Shown: positions 24,644 to 34,310, numbered from the stretch's first letter. The stretch: 64,000 bases of DNA from RHLJ01 sp965601955 (GCA_965601955.1 OZ271855.1:744001-808000); one strand, 5' to 3'. Numbers and translations: made by a program. Notes: generated by a model from the sequence alone, not told the origin.

Positions 24644-25939
24644 GTGAATATTTCTGTGAAAGAAATTACTTCTGTAGATAAAGAAGTAACCTTAAAAACT
24701 AACCGAGAAGAACTTCAGCCAAAATTTGATAAAGCCTTAAGGAAATACCAGGGGCAGATCAACCTTCCGGGCTTTCGTCCGGGGCGGGTACCTTTATCCA
24801 TCGTTAAAAAGCGTTTTGGCAACGATATCGAGATTGAAGAGATTAATAAGTACATCCAGGAAATTTTCGAGAAGGATATTGTGGAAGAGCACGACCCTAT
24901 CGGCGAAACACAAATGATCGATTTCCAGTGGGAAAATGACGAACTGGAAGTAGTCTTTAAAATTGGTGCAAAACCAGAATTTGAGCTTTCCGATCTGAAA
25001 AAGGTCAAAGTAAATAAAATGGTTCACGATGTTACTGATAAAGAGGTTGAGGAAGAAGTAGAAAGAACCAGGGAGCGGGAAGGCAACTGGGAAGATGTAA
25101 AAAAGGCAGCTACGAAAGATTCAAAGCTTATTGTGGATGTAGTTTCCTTGGATGATGATGGCAACCCAATTGAAGGCGAATCAGATGTTGACCAGGTTAT
25201 AGATTTAAGAGAAGACGCAGCTAAAAGCTTCCTAAAATCTCTAAAAGGAAAAAAAGCTGGTGAAGTAGTAGATATGAAAGTGGAGGAAGATGGAGAAAAG
25301 GACCACTTCCGTGTTACGCTTAAAAAAGTACAACAACTGCACCCGGCTGAATTGAACGAAGAGTTTTTCAGCAGAAACAGCAATGGAGAGGCTAAGGCAG
25401 AAGACGAATTCAAGAGCTTCATCAAGAGCCGCATGCAGCAGTATTATGATCAAAGTTCTGACGATCTGTTCAAGAACGAAGTGGTTGAAGCATTAGTAAA
25501 CGCAAATGAATTTGATACTCCGGAAGCCTTTGTAGAGCAGGTAAAAAGCTCTTATGTGCAACAGCTTAAACAACAGTATGGTGATAAACTCCCGGACACT
25601 TTTGATGAGCTGGGGTACCGGGAAGAAATGACCGAGCAGGCTAAGAGGGAAACCAAGTGGTATTTCATTAGTCAAAAACTTCAAGAAACATTTGAAGATA
25701 TCGAAATAAAACCCGAAGATATCGACGAGTTCATTTCCCTTGAAGCAGCCCGATATGGGGCAACGGTAGACCAGCTTAAAGGCTATTATGCTCAAAATCC
25801 AAGCTTGCTCGAATCGCTCAGAAGCAGTATTAGAGAAAACAAAGTATTCGACAAGTTACAGGATGAAGTAGGCATAAAAGAGCTGAACAAAGAGGCCTAT
25901 CAAAAAGAGCAGGAAAAGAAGTCAAAAAAGAAGAAATAA
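24644..25939 (+). CDS. tig: Trigger factor (ribosome-associated chaperone)
   Basis: The protein has 431 residues and starts with GTG. The N-terminal domain has the ribosome-docking signature LPGFRPGRVPLSIVKKRFG (about 41-59). A PPIase-like middle domain (about 155-240) is divergent, and the C-terminal helical chaperone arms end in a lysine-rich tail. It binds nascent chains at the ribosome exit. It heads the run tig-clpP-clpX, a common arrangement, with only 14 bases to clpP. It follows tRNA-Leu by 62 bases. Confidence 0.94.
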   Translation: MNISVKEITSVDKEVTLKTNREELQPKFDKALRKYQGQINLPGFRPGRVPLSIVKKRFGNDIEIEEINKYIQEIFEKDIVEEHDPIGETQMIDFQWENDELEVVFKIGAKPEFELSDLKKVKVNKMVHDVTDKEVEEEVERTREREGNWEDVKKAATKDSKLIVDVVSLDDDGNPIEGESDVDQVIDLREDAAKSFLKSLKGKKAGEVVDMKVEEDGEKDHFRVTLKKVQQLHPAELNEEFFSRNSNGEAKAEDEFKSFIKSRMQQYYDQSSDDLFKNEVVEALVNANEFDTPEAFVEQVKSSYVQQLKQQYGDKLPDTFDELGYREEMTEQAKRETKWYFISQKLQETFEDIEIKPEDIDEFISLEAARYGATVDQLKGYYAQNPSLLESLRSSIRENKVFDKLQDEVGIKELNKEAYQKEQEKKSKKKK

Positions 25940-25953
25940 TTCATACTACTATT

Positions 25954-26592
25954 ATGACGAAACAACCCCTTTTTGAGCCGAATTTCTCTCCGATAGAAGA
26001 TAACCTGGTTCCAATGGTTATCGAAACTACTAATCGTGGAGAACGCGCTTATGATATCTATTCCCGCTTATTAAAAGATCGCATTATTATTCTCGGAAGC
26101 GCGATCAATGATGTAGTAGCCAGTTCAATCGTGGCACAAATGCTTTTCTTAGAGTCTGACGATCCTGAAAAGGATATCAATTTGTATATCAACAGCCCAG
26201 GTGGAGTTGTTTCCGCTGGTTTGGCTATTTACGATACTATGCAGCATATCAAATGTGATGTTGCAACTACCTGTATGGGGATGGCAGCCAGTATGGGCGC
26301 TGTTTTGCTAACTGCTGGAACCGCTGGTAAAAGAAGCTGCCTGCCAAATGCTAAAGTGATGATCCACCAGCCACTGGGGGGTGTTCAGGGCCAGGCCAGC
26401 GATATCGAAATAGAAGCAAAAGAGATTATCAGAACAAAAACCCAGCTTAGCCAAATTATTGCCGATCATTGCGGAAAAAGCCTGGAGGATATTGTCCGGG
26501 ATTCGGATCGTAATAACTGGATGACTTCAGAAGAAGCCAAAAAGTACGGGTTAGTTGATAATGTGATTGCTAGGCCGAAACCAGCTAAATAG
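25954..26592 (+). CDS. clpP: ATP-dependent Clp protease proteolytic subunit
   Basis: The protein has 212 residues of the usual ClpP length. The catalytic triad is visible as Ser113 (GMAASMGAVLL), His138 (KVMIHQPLGG) and an Asp near 183 (VRDSDRNNWM). YINSPGGVVSAGLAIYDTM is the conserved oxyanion-hole and ring region. It forms the tetradecameric peptidase that pairs with ClpX, encoded 27 bases downstream. Confidence 0.96.
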   Translation: MTKQPLFEPNFSPIEDNLVPMVIETTNRGERAYDIYSRLLKDRIIILGSAINDVVASSIVAQMLFLESDDPEKDINLYINSPGGVVSAGLAIYDTMQHIKCDVATTCMGMAASMGAVLLTAGTAGKRSCLPNAKVMIHQPLGGVQGQASDIEIEAKEIIRTKTQLSQIIADHCGKSLEDIVRDSDRNNWMTSEEAKKYGLVDNVIARPKPAK

Positions 26593-26619
26593 CATAAATT
26601 TTATTACCTTTAGGGCTGG

Positions 26620-27879
26620 ATGAGCGATAAAGAAAAAAATAACGACATCGTAAATTGTTCTTTTTGCGGGCGCTCGAGCCTGGAAGTGAACAGTATGGTA
26701 GCCGGTCCTGGGGTTTATGTTTGTGACCGTTGTGTGGAAGATGCTTCGAGCATTATCAAAAGCGATTTAGCTTCTTTAGCCCGAAGAAGGGAAAAATCCT
26801 ACAAGCCTCTTCTTAAGCCTATTGAGATAAAGGCAAAACTGGATGAATATGTGATTGGCCAAGATCAGGCTAAAAAAACCCTCTCGGTTGCGGTTTATAA
26901 TCACTACAAAAGAATTTCCACAGAAAGCATAGAGCACAGCGATACTCACATTGAGAAAAGTAATATCGCTTTATTAGGTCCAACCGGGAGCGGGAAAACG
27001 CTGCTGGCTCGAACGCTCGCCAAAGTAATCGATGTACCCTTCACTATAGCCGACGCAACCGTGCTTACTGAGGCCGGATATGTTGGGGAAGATGTCGAAA
27101 GTATTTTAAGCAACTTGCTAAGGGCTGCCGATTATGATGTTGAGCGGGCGAAAAGAGGTATTGTTTACATCGATGAGGTGGACAAAGTAGCCCGCAAAAG
27201 CGATAACCCTTCCATTACCAGGGATGTAAGTGGAGAAGGAGTTCAGCAAGCACTATTAAAGATTTTAGAAGGCACTATTGCCAATATCCCTCCAAAAGGT
27301 GGGCGCAAGCATCCTGAACAAAGCTTTATTCAACTGGATACCTCCAACATCCTGTTTATTTGTGGAGGAGCTTTTGCCGGATTGGAAGAAATTATTTCCC
27401 GAAGGCTATCTACCAGTGCAATGGGCTTTCAGTCAGAAGAGCAGGTCAAGTTCGACAAAGGGGACCCAAAGATATTTACCTATGTGGAGCCGGAAGATTT
27501 ACAGAGATTTGGATTAATTCCTGAATTGATCGGCCGTTTACCTATGATTTGTGGATTGCATGAGCTTTCTGATGAAGCAATGCTGGATATTCTGCAAACT
27601 CCGAAAAATGCCATTGTTAAACAGTATGAGAAGCTGTTCAAGATGGAAAATGTGGAGCTAAGCTTCGAAGATGATGCTCTTAAAGCGATAGTAAGTAAAG
27701 CAAAAGAGCGCAAAACAGGAGCCCGGGGACTAAGATCGATCATGGAAGCATCTATGCTAGATATTATGTTTACTCTTCCTTCGATGAAGAATGTTTCCCG
27801 GTGTATCATCACTAAAGATACTATTGAGAACAATGCGCCTCCTGTCTATGAAAAACAAAAGGCGTCCGCTTCAGCATAA
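26620..27879 (+). CDS. clpX: ClpXP unfoldase subunit ClpX
   Basis: The protein has 419 residues. An N-terminal C4 zinc finger uses Cys13, Cys16, Cys35 and Cys38. The AAA+ module has Walker A GPTGSGKT (120-127), Walker B IVYIDEVDK and sensor region DTSNILFICGGAFAGLE, and the GYVGEDVES and RKHPEQ pore-loop areas are present. It unfolds substrates and threads them into ClpP. The gene ends the tig-clpP-clpX operon and is followed by a clear rho-independent terminator. Confidence 0.96.
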   Translation: MSDKEKNNDIVNCSFCGRSSLEVNSMVAGPGVYVCDRCVEDASSIIKSDLASLARRREKSYKPLLKPIEIKAKLDEYVIGQDQAKKTLSVAVYNHYKRISTESIEHSDTHIEKSNIALLGPTGSGKTLLARTLAKVIDVPFTIADATVLTEAGYVGEDVESILSNLLRAADYDVERAKRGIVYIDEVDKVARKSDNPSITRDVSGEGVQQALLKILEGTIANIPPKGGRKHPEQSFIQLDTSNILFICGGAFAGLEEIISRRLSTSAMGFQSEEQVKFDKGDPKIFTYVEPEDLQRFGLIPELIGRLPMICGLHELSDEAMLDILQTPKNAIVKQYEKLFKMENVELSFEDDALKAIVSKAKERKTGARGLRSIMEASMLDIMFTLPSMKNVSRCIITKDTIENNAPPVYEKQKASASA

Positions 27880-27886
27880 AGAAATT

Positions 27887-27912
27887 AACCCCGATTTAGT
27901 CGGGGTTTTTTG
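27887..27912 (+). terminator. Rho-independent terminator after clpX
   Basis: The stem AACCCCGA/TCGGGGTT with loop TTTAG is followed by a T run, 8 bases after the clpX stop. Confidence 0.9.
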
Positions 27913-27959
27913 TTTCCCAAAAATCCACGAACATTCAAGCAAAAAGTAAAGCAGCTCCA

Positions 27960-29333
27960 ATGAACTTGTTCGCCCAGTCAGGCTGGATAAAATTAATGCT
28001 TATTGTATTCCTTCTTCTTTTGGGCGCAGGTTCACTAGTCTATAACAACTATCTGGTTGGTAAGATTTTAGAACAGGAAAGAGCTAGTGTGGAATTATGG
28101 GCCAAAGCTATCGAGTTTAATGCACTCCCGGTAGACCAACAAGCAAGCTCTATACTACTTGATGTTGCTTTCCAGCTACAGGATAATTCGGAGGTACCTG
28201 ACAGTTTGATTCAAAAGCTGTTTGATGTGGAAAGCTTGAGGAGCTCTCAGGACTTTGTTACCGACGAGCTTGTGCTGGATGAAGCGGGGTATTTCCAGGT
28301 GCCAGCTGTACTCGTAGATTCGAATGATGTGCCTGTCGAATACATATACCTTACGCCAAGCGAGGAGAATCCAGATTCGCAACAAGTGACCATCGAATAT
28401 GGGTTCAAGAATGTTCCTATCAGGCAAATTGATACTCCTGAAAAGAGAAAAAAATTGGTAAATCAACTTAAAGCTACAAACCCGGCGATTAAGATTGTTA
28501 TTGTAGATGAGCAGACTCAAATTGTTCAGTTTGTATACTACGGCGAAAGTCCAACAGTACGAATTTTACGCTTCTTCCCTTATGTCCAGATTCTGATATT
28601 ATCTCTTCTGCTAGGCATTGGATACACTACTTACAAAAGTATTACAAGAACAGAGCAATCCAATTTATGGGTTGGCATGGCTAAAGAAGCGGCTCATCAG
28701 CTTGGTACACCTATCTCTAGCTTATATGGCTGGATTCATTTGTTCAAAGATGAATATGGCGAAGATAAATCGGCTTCTAAAATCATTGAGGAGATTGAGA
28801 ATGACGTACAGCGATTAAGTGGGGTAGCTGAACGCTTTGGTAAAATTGGATCTGCTCCTGAACTATCATTAATGGATATCAAATCGAATCTGGGAGAGGT
28901 TGTAAGCTATATGGAGCGGAGGCTCCCGAAGCTTGGTAAAGCTGTAGAGGTAAAGAAAGAACTGAAAGCTGATGCTAAGGTGATGATTAACCCAGAGCTT
29001 TTTCAATGGGCGGTTGAGAACCTGGTCAAAAATTCGATGGACGCGTTGAATACAAATGGTAAAAAAGCATACATAGCGATCTCATCCCAGGTAAAAGGGA
29101 AAGATGTAATTATTGATATTGAGGATTCGGGAGCTGGTATCGAAATTAATCAGTTCAAAACTGTTTTTCGTCCTGGGTTTAGTACTAAGAAACGAGGCTG
29201 GGGATTGGGATTGAGCCTTACCAAAAGGATTATTGAGGACTACCACTCTGGAAAAGTATTTGTGCACAAATCAGAGATCGGGGTTGGGACCACAATGAGG
29301 ATAGTACTTCCGAAAAAAGTGGAAGAAGCTTAA
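27960..29333 (+). CDS. Membrane sensor histidine kinase
   Basis: The protein has 457 residues: a transmembrane helix at about 10-30, a periplasmic sensor region (about 35-200) of no recognised type, a second helix at about 205-226, then the dimerisation/phosphoacceptor domain with His246 in EAAHQLGTPISSLYGW. The ATPase domain follows with N box NLVKNSMDAL, G1 box DSGAGIE and G2 box RGWGLGLSLTKRII. No response regulator is adjacent, so it is an orphan kinase here. Its stop overlaps the stop of the convergent ECF sigma gene by about 4 bases. Confidence 0.9.
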   Translation: MNLFAQSGWIKLMLIVFLLLLGAGSLVYNNYLVGKILEQERASVELWAKAIEFNALPVDQQASSILLDVAFQLQDNSEVPDSLIQKLFDVESLRSSQDFVTDELVLDEAGYFQVPAVLVDSNDVPVEYIYLTPSEENPDSQQVTIEYGFKNVPIRQIDTPEKRKKLVNQLKATNPAIKIVIVDEQTQIVQFVYYGESPTVRILRFFPYVQILILSLLLGIGYTTYKSITRTEQSNLWVGMAKEAAHQLGTPISSLYGWIHLFKDEYGEDKSASKIIEEIENDVQRLSGVAERFGKIGSAPELSLMDIKSNLGEVVSYMERRLPKLGKAVEVKKELKADAKVMINPELFQWAVENLVKNSMDALNTNGKKAYIAISSQVKGKDVIIDIEDSGAGIEINQFKTVFRPGFSTKKRGWGLGLSLTKRIIEDYHSGKVFVHKSEIGVGTTMRIVLPKKVEEA

Positions 29334-29896
29334 TCGTCAGTAAAGCCGCGCTTTTTAGCGTACTCGTAGAGTTCTGTCTTGAGAAGATTACGTCCCCGGT
29401 GTAGCCTGGATCGAATAGTGCCTATAGGCACGTCCAGCATATTAGAAATTTCTTCGTAGGTGAACCCATCTACATCGCAAAGCAGCACAACGGTTCTGAA
29501 GTCTTCGGGTAATTTTGCGAGCGCCTTGGTAAAGTTATCATCCATTAAATTTCTAAAGATGAGGTGCTCTAGATCGGTGGTATCTGTACGCTCTGCTCGT
29601 ACGCTTTCGTAGTACGAAGATACCTCGTCATAGTCTACTTCCTGAGGCTTTTTCTGGTTCTTCCGATAATTATTAATGAATGAATTTTTGAGAATGCGGA
29701 ATAACCAGGCTTTTGCATTCGTCCCCTTTTCATAACTATCAAAAAAGCGGAAGGCTTTTACGATGGTATCCTGAACTAAATCTTCAGTATCACTCGGGTC
29801 TCCAGTGAGCCTCAGGCCAAAATTATACAGCGAGTCCAGGTGAGGAATAATCTCATCATTAAACTGCAGCTGTTTAAGTCGGTGTTTTTTGCTCAC
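29330..29896 (-). CDS. ECF-type RNA polymerase sigma factor
   Basis: The protein has 188 residues. Region 2 contains DTEDLVQDTIVKAFRFFDSY and WLFRILKNSFINNYRK; region 4 contains LPEDFRTVVLLCDVDGFTY followed by EEISNMLDVPIGTIRSRLHRGR. It would direct RNA polymerase to stress or envelope genes. No anti-sigma factor gene lies next to it: upstream is a 145-base gap and then the CPBP gene. The lack of a partner makes its control unknown. It resembles the RpoE-like sigma factors common in Bacteroidota. Confidence 0.92.
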   Translation of the reverse strand: MSKKHRLKQLQFNDEIIPHLDSLYNFGLRLTGDPSDTEDLVQDTIVKAFRFFDSYEKGTNAKAWLFRILKNSFINNYRKNQKKPQEVDYDEVSSYYESVRAERTDTTDLEHLIFRNLMDDNFTKALAKLPEDFRTVVLLCDVDGFTYEEISNMLDVPIGTIRSRLHRGRNLLKTELYEYAKKRGFTDD

Positions 29897-30041
29897 AATG
29901 TTCCTCAGACCATGAAGAATTAAAAACGATAATTAAAACCAATAAAGGAAATTAAAATCGAAAATTTAACACAAAATCCAATGTAATTAACTCTGTTTCA
30001 ATAGGTAAATAGAAAATTTTGATAAGAGTGTTTGGAAAAGA

Positions 30042-30773
30042 CTAAGCTCCAAAGAAAGTTATGACGAGCACATCATAGATGGCATGCGTCCATGCTGCCA
30101 CGCCAAAGCCTCTCCAAACGTAGAGTCCATTCAGGATCAACCCAAAGATAAAACGATAAAGGAATGAGTTTAGGGTAAACAAATCCCCCATATCTCCCAT
30201 ATAGTGCACGGCACTAAATAACAGTGCTGAAAGAGTAACTGCAGCAATGACCGCGGCCCACTTTTTCCCCAGTAGCTTGTTAAAAATCAGAATAAAAAGA
30301 CTAACCAATATTACCCGAAAGAAGAGCTCTTCGTAAAGCCCAGCACCTAATGAAAGGGCTAGCTTTTGTAGATAAGTGAGAGATCCGACTGGATCGGTAG
30401 CGGCTATATTGAGAAGCAGTGATACAAGCGCATTGCTTATAAAGGCAAAAACGATGGCATAAATCAGGCATTCAAAAAATAGTATGATGAAATAAAAAAA
30501 GCGTATTTCTTTGAGCCGCTCACGTTCTTTGTAAAGAATGAAAAACCCAATCAGCATCATTGCTAATAAAGAGAAAGAGACGGCGTTTACTCCCAAATAA
30601 GTAAATATGGATTTCATCCATACGTCCACACTTATGCGCACAATATGCTCGGTATTGGGCTGGGAAATGATGATTAGCCCCTCATAGATCAGGAAAAGGG
30701 GTAAACTTAATAAAAAGCTGTAAAGCAGCGTGTGAGTATTGGTGAAATATTGCTTTACCGGATTGGACATCAA
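30042..30773 (-). CDS. CPBP-family intramembrane metalloprotease
   Basis: A hydrophobic protein of 243 residues with about six to eight membrane helices. The family's motifs are present in order: EELFFR (EExxxR) near residue 148, FSAVHYMGD (FxxxH) near 190, and HAIYD near the C-terminus. These residues bind metal in the CAAX-protease/bacteriocin-processing family. The substrate is unknown. The gene overlaps the preceding LysM gene by 4 bases, so it is the last member of the long minus-strand operon starting at porQ. Confidence 0.85.
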   Translation of the reverse strand: MMSNPVKQYFTNTHTLLYSFLLSLPLFLIYEGLIIISQPNTEHIVRISVDVWMKSIFTYLGVNAVSFSLLAMMLIGFFILYKERERLKEIRFFYFIILFFECLIYAIVFAFISNALVSLLLNIAATDPVGSLTYLQKLALSLGAGLYEELFFRVILVSLFILIFNKLLGKKWAAVIAAVTLSALLFSAVHYMGDMGDLFTLNSFLYRFIFGLILNGLYVWRGFGVAAWTHAIYDVLVITFFGA

Positions 30774-31723
30774 CTTTCGGAATAAATGGTAACCGTTGGG
30801 TTTGGGGATTCATCGAGGCCCAATATTCGGTATGCTCTGGCAGAAAGTTTCAGGCCAGACCCGGTAACCCGGTCATTTATCCTAACAAAAATTCCATTTT
30901 TTGTACTAGAATTTTCTACAAAAATGATACTACCCAACGCTATATTCGAATGTGCAGCAGTAAGTTCCTCAGGATTGTATAGCTCTCCATTAGTGGTTGT
31001 ATTTCCGAACTCTGAATCCCTGTAGGAAATAGCTCCCACAACCCCTAGATCCTGAAGATTAGCTTTGGGCTCATAAGGATTTGAGTAAGATCTTGATGGT
31101 GGAAGTAATACTGTAATTTTTTGATTTACATCAAGCGATTCAAAATTGATCTCAGGATTGAGTTCCTGGATTTCAGCTAAGGTCATTTTGAAGCGCTCTA
31201 GCAACTGGTTGGCATACTCTCCTTGCTTAACGGTATAGATTACAAATGAACCCTGAGGGGATGATTCTTCTGAAAATTCGGATGCTGAGGGAGCAACACT
31301 ATCAACTAGTTTTCTTACACTTAGCCGTTGTCCGATGCTTAGCATGTCTCCGGATAAGCTATTTAGTTCTCTAAGCTCATTAACCGTCATATTATGTTCG
31401 CGAGCTATTTTCGTAAGGTTATCTCCGCTCCGCACAACATAGAACGTGTTCTGTTGTGGAGGAGCAATTTCAATGAGTGATGTACCTGGCTCAATGACCT
31501 GAGTGGTATCAGCGGCTACGGTGAAGTAAACCAGTTCATCGCCTATAGAAATGGCATTGTCACTTAGGTTATTCCATTGCTGAAGTTCAGCTACCGAAAC
31601 ATTCAGTTGTTTTGAGATTGCATATAGGGTTTCACCTTGCTTAACGGTATAAGTTTTTCTGTCCTGAGCCGCTGCGCTCAAAGAAATACAAGTAATGAGT
31701 ATAAGAGAGAGTAGGTTTTTCAT
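30770..31723 (-). CDS. Secreted protein with three LysM domains and an RlpA-like barrel
   Basis: The protein has 317 residues: signal peptide (about 1-20), three LysM peptidoglycan-binding domains starting TYTVKQGETLYAISK (about 24-68), FYVVRSGDNLTKIAR (about 93-137) and IYTVKQGEYANQLLE (about 160-207), then an RlpA-like double-psi beta-barrel (about 225-310) with TTNGELYN, AHSNIALGS and VRINDR. RlpA enzymes are lytic transglycosylases, but the catalytic Asp expected in the RxIDLS motif is replaced here (GLKLSARAYRILGL). It may therefore bind peptidoglycan without cutting it. Confidence 0.85.
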   Translation of the reverse strand: MKNLLSLILITCISLSAAAQDRKTYTVKQGETLYAISKQLNVSVAELQQWNNLSDNAISIGDELVYFTVAADTTQVIEPGTSLIEIAPPQQNTFYVVRSGDNLTKIAREHNMTVNELRELNSLSGDMLSIGQRLSVRKLVDSVAPSASEFSEESSPQGSFVIYTVKQGEYANQLLERFKMTLAEIQELNPEINFESLDVNQKITVLLPPSRSYSNPYEPKANLQDLGVVGAISYRDSEFGNTTTNGELYNPEELTAAHSNIALGSIIFVENSSTKNGIFVRINDRVTGSGLKLSARAYRILGLDESPNPTVTIYSES

Positions 31724-31726
31724 GAA

Positions 31727-32053
31727 TCAATCATCCATAGTGAGTTCAAACGACATTAATGCGGCTTGTAATTCAGATCGTGCATGTTGGTCATTTAACG
31801 TATTCGATATTTCAATCCCTTTCTTATAGGTAGTTAATGCCTTTTTGTTCTCTTCCAGTTCCACATACAGGCTTCCTAAATGATAATAAACGCCTACATA
31901 ATTTGGATCACTTTCGAGAATACTTTCAAAAAGAATTCGTGCCTTTTCCTTTTGTCCAAGCTTAATTAACTCCAGTGCGAGCGCAAATTTTGAGAATGAA
32001 TCATCCGGATTATCCTTAATTCTTGCAGCAAGCGTAGGAATATTATTCTTCAT
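31727..32053 (-). CDS. Small TPR protein
   Basis: This protein of 108 residues is made almost entirely of tetratricopeptide repeats (NPDDSFSKFALALELIKLGQ, PNYVGVYYHLGSLYVELEEN, AL.TYKKGIEIS). It has no signal peptide, so it is cytoplasmic and likely a protein-binding scaffold. The start codon shares one base with the aroC stop (TAATG), indicating translational coupling. The function is not known. Confidence 0.8.
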   Translation of the reverse strand: MKNNIPTLAARIKDNPDDSFSKFALALELIKLGQKEKARILFESILESDPNYVGVYYHLGSLYVELEENKKALTTYKKGIEISNTLNDQHARSELQAALMSFELTMDD

Positions 32054-33237
32054 TACCTTGTATAACTGTTGAAGCGCTCTTCTATTTCACTTATTGAATC
32101 TCCCCCGAATTTTTCCAGGAAAGCGTTGGCTATCACAGGAGCAATAACACTTTCTGCGACCACTACAGCGCGAGGGAGCGCACATACATCGGAGCGTTCA
32201 TATCGGGTTTCAGTCACTTCAAGGCTGTGCATATCTACTGTTTGAAGTGGGTTTAGCATGGTCGGAATGGGTTTCATAACCCCACGGATGATGATAGGCA
32301 TTCCTGTACTCATTCCGCCCTCTATTCCCCCGGATCGGTTAGTAGACCTTCTAAAGGTATTTCCGTCATGTGAGATTTCGTCGTGTACTTCATGGCCAGG
32401 GTTAGCTCCGGATTCGAATCCCATCCCAATTTCAACACCTTTCATTGCCTGTGTTCCCATAATTGCCTGGGCAATTAGTCCGTCCAGTTTTCTATCCCAG
32501 TGGGTAAAGCTTCCTAAGCCAGCGGGAACTCCTGTAACAATGATCTCATAAACCCCTCCAAGTGAGGAACCAGCTTTTCGATATTTCTTAATCTCATCCA
32601 CCATCTGTCCGGATAAAGCATCATCCAGGCAACGTACTTCTGATAAATCAGCAGTCTTGTAAACCTGCTCTGCTCCCTTTTCGCTAACAGGATCAGCTAT
32701 TGTTCGAATTTCTTCCCATGAATCATATCCTGCAGCTCCAATTCGAAGCACGTGTCCACCGATCTCAATCCCAAAATGCTTAAGTAATTTTCGCGCTATT
32801 CCGGTACAGGCTACACGCATACCCGTTTCTCTAGCACTTGAGCGCTCAATCACTGGTCGAATATCATCAAACCTATATTTTTGTGCTCCAACTAAATCGG
32901 CATGCCCCGGACGAGGAAGGGTAATTTTCTCTATGCCTTCTGCTTCTGTTTCTTTGTTCATAACCACAGGCCAGTTGGCTTTGTCTTTTTGGAAGGCTCG
33001 GTTTTCCATATAAAGCGCGATCGGCCCGCCCATGGTTTTCCCAAATCGAACCCCGGAACTTATAGTAGCAAGATCTTTTTCAAAGGCCATTCTTCCTCCG
33101 CGACCATAACCCTGTTGCCTTCGGGCAAGGTGTTCAGCTAGCTCGTTTTCCGTGATCGGGAGTCCGGCTGGTATTCCTTCAACAATTCCTGTAAGTCCTG
33201 GTCCGTGTGATTCTCCGGCAGTAAAATATCTGATCAT
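32053..33237 (-). CDS. aroC: Chorismate synthase
   Basis: The protein has 394 residues. It converts EPSP to chorismate using reduced FMN, the last step of the shikimate pathway. Family signatures are GESHGPGLTGIVEGIPAGLP (9-28), RRQQGYGRGGRMAFEKD, the SSARETGMRVACTG region, and the late RSDVCALPRAVVVAES. It is flanked by a TPR gene and a channel gene and not by other shikimate genes; aroQ lies separately at 48926-49360. Confidence 0.96.
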   Translation of the reverse strand: MIRYFTAGESHGPGLTGIVEGIPAGLPITENELAEHLARRQQGYGRGGRMAFEKDLATISSGVRFGKTMGGPIALYMENRAFQKDKANWPVVMNKETEAEGIEKITLPRPGHADLVGAQKYRFDDIRPVIERSSARETGMRVACTGIARKLLKHFGIEIGGHVLRIGAAGYDSWEEIRTIADPVSEKGAEQVYKTADLSEVRCLDDALSGQMVDEIKKYRKAGSSLGGVYEIIVTGVPAGLGSFTHWDRKLDGLIAQAIMGTQAMKGVEIGMGFESGANPGHEVHDEISHDGNTFRRSTNRSGGIEGGMSTGMPIIIRGVMKPIPTMLNPLQTVDMHSLEVTETRYERSDVCALPRAVVVAESVIAPVIANAFLEKFGGDSISEIEERFNSYTR

Positions 33238-33250
33238 TAGTTAGTCTGTA

Positions 33251-34309
33251 TTAAATTTGTTCGGCTCGTTCAGCCAGAGAGCGATCATCATTACACATCT
33301 CTGATCGGAAGGCATCAATTTTATGCATGTCTCCAAGTAAAATAAGTGAATCTCCCTCGTTAATGATGTCCGTGCTTTGAGGGTTAAATTTTATTCGTTC
33401 CCCATTTGGTATGATTGCGATTATTAATACCCCAAATTTATTTCTTACATCAATTTCGGCAAGGGATTTTCCCGAAAGGTCAGAACCTCTATTGATTAAG
33501 ACCTCATCAAAGGTATGATCCTGTCGATCATCACGGGTCATGGTTTCGATAAAATGTTCCACTTGCGGCCTTAAAATGACATTGGCCATACGATCTGCTC
33601 CAATGTCATAAGGGGAAATAACTTTGTCGGCACCCGCTCTTGATATTCGCAAGCGATTACTGTTTTCGTTAGCCCGCACCATGATGAAAATATCAGGATT
33701 CAGTTCTCGGGCCAGTAGCGTTGTAAATACATTGTCTTTATCACTGGAAAGGGTGCAGATGAGAGCCTTTGCCCGATCGATCCCAGCTTGCTTAAGAATG
33801 TTTTCATCCTGAGCATCTCCCCGGATATATACATGTTTATCTGCCTGAATTCGGTCAATATTATTTTCACTAAGTTCTACGATTACTACAGGCAGCCCGG
33901 CATCTCGCAGCACATTCGCTATCCGATTACCAATCCGTCCATATCCGCAAATTATATGATGTTGCTGCATTTCTTTAAGCCGCTTTTGAATAGCCCGTTT
34001 TAGAAAAAGCTCATTCTCAAAAATCAGTTGTGTAGTTTGAGAAGCGATATAAGAGATCACCCCAATCCCAAATATAAAAATACCCATCGTGAAAATACGC
34101 CCTTCAATAGAAAGACTATGAACTTCTCTAAAACCGATGGTAGAGATGGTAATAAACGTCATATAAAGGCCATCAAAGAATCCCATGTCTTCGATGTAAT
34201 GGTACCCCAGTGTTCCTACTAAAAAAATACCCATCATTACAAGGCTCGCAATCCCAATTCTAAAAAGAGCAGGGTTTTCGACTAAAGCAGAATAAAGACG
34301 GTTATTCAT
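33251..34309 (-). CDS. Two-TM potassium channel with RCK (TrkA-N/TrkA-C) domain
   Basis: The protein has 352 residues. Two transmembrane helices (about 15-38 and 72-95) flank a pore loop, TFITISTIGFREVHSLS. The cytoplasmic RCK domain starts HHIICGYGRIGNRIANVLRDAG with a GxGxxG nucleotide site (about 118-140), and a TrkA-C domain (about 260-340) ends with SDLSGKSLAEIDVRNKFGV. The layout is that of MthK-type ligand-gated channels. The selectivity filter reads TIGFRE, where TVGYGD is usual, so strict K+ selectivity is not certain. It lies one base after porQ in the same operon. Confidence 0.85.
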   Translation of the reverse strand: MNNRLYSALVENPALFRIGIASLVMMGIFLVGTLGYHYIEDMGFFDGLYMTFITISTIGFREVHSLSIEGRIFTMGIFIFGIGVISYIASQTTQLIFENELFLKRAIQKRLKEMQQHHIICGYGRIGNRIANVLRDAGLPVVIVELSENNIDRIQADKHVYIRGDAQDENILKQAGIDRAKALICTLSSDKDNVFTTLLARELNPDIFIMVRANENSNRLRISRAGADKVISPYDIGADRMANVILRPQVEHFIETMTRDDRQDHTFDEVLINRGSDLSGKSLAEIDVRNKFGVLIIAIIPNGERIKFNPQSTDIINEGDSLILLGDMHKIDAFRSEMCNDDRSLAERAEQI

Positions 34310-34310
34310 A

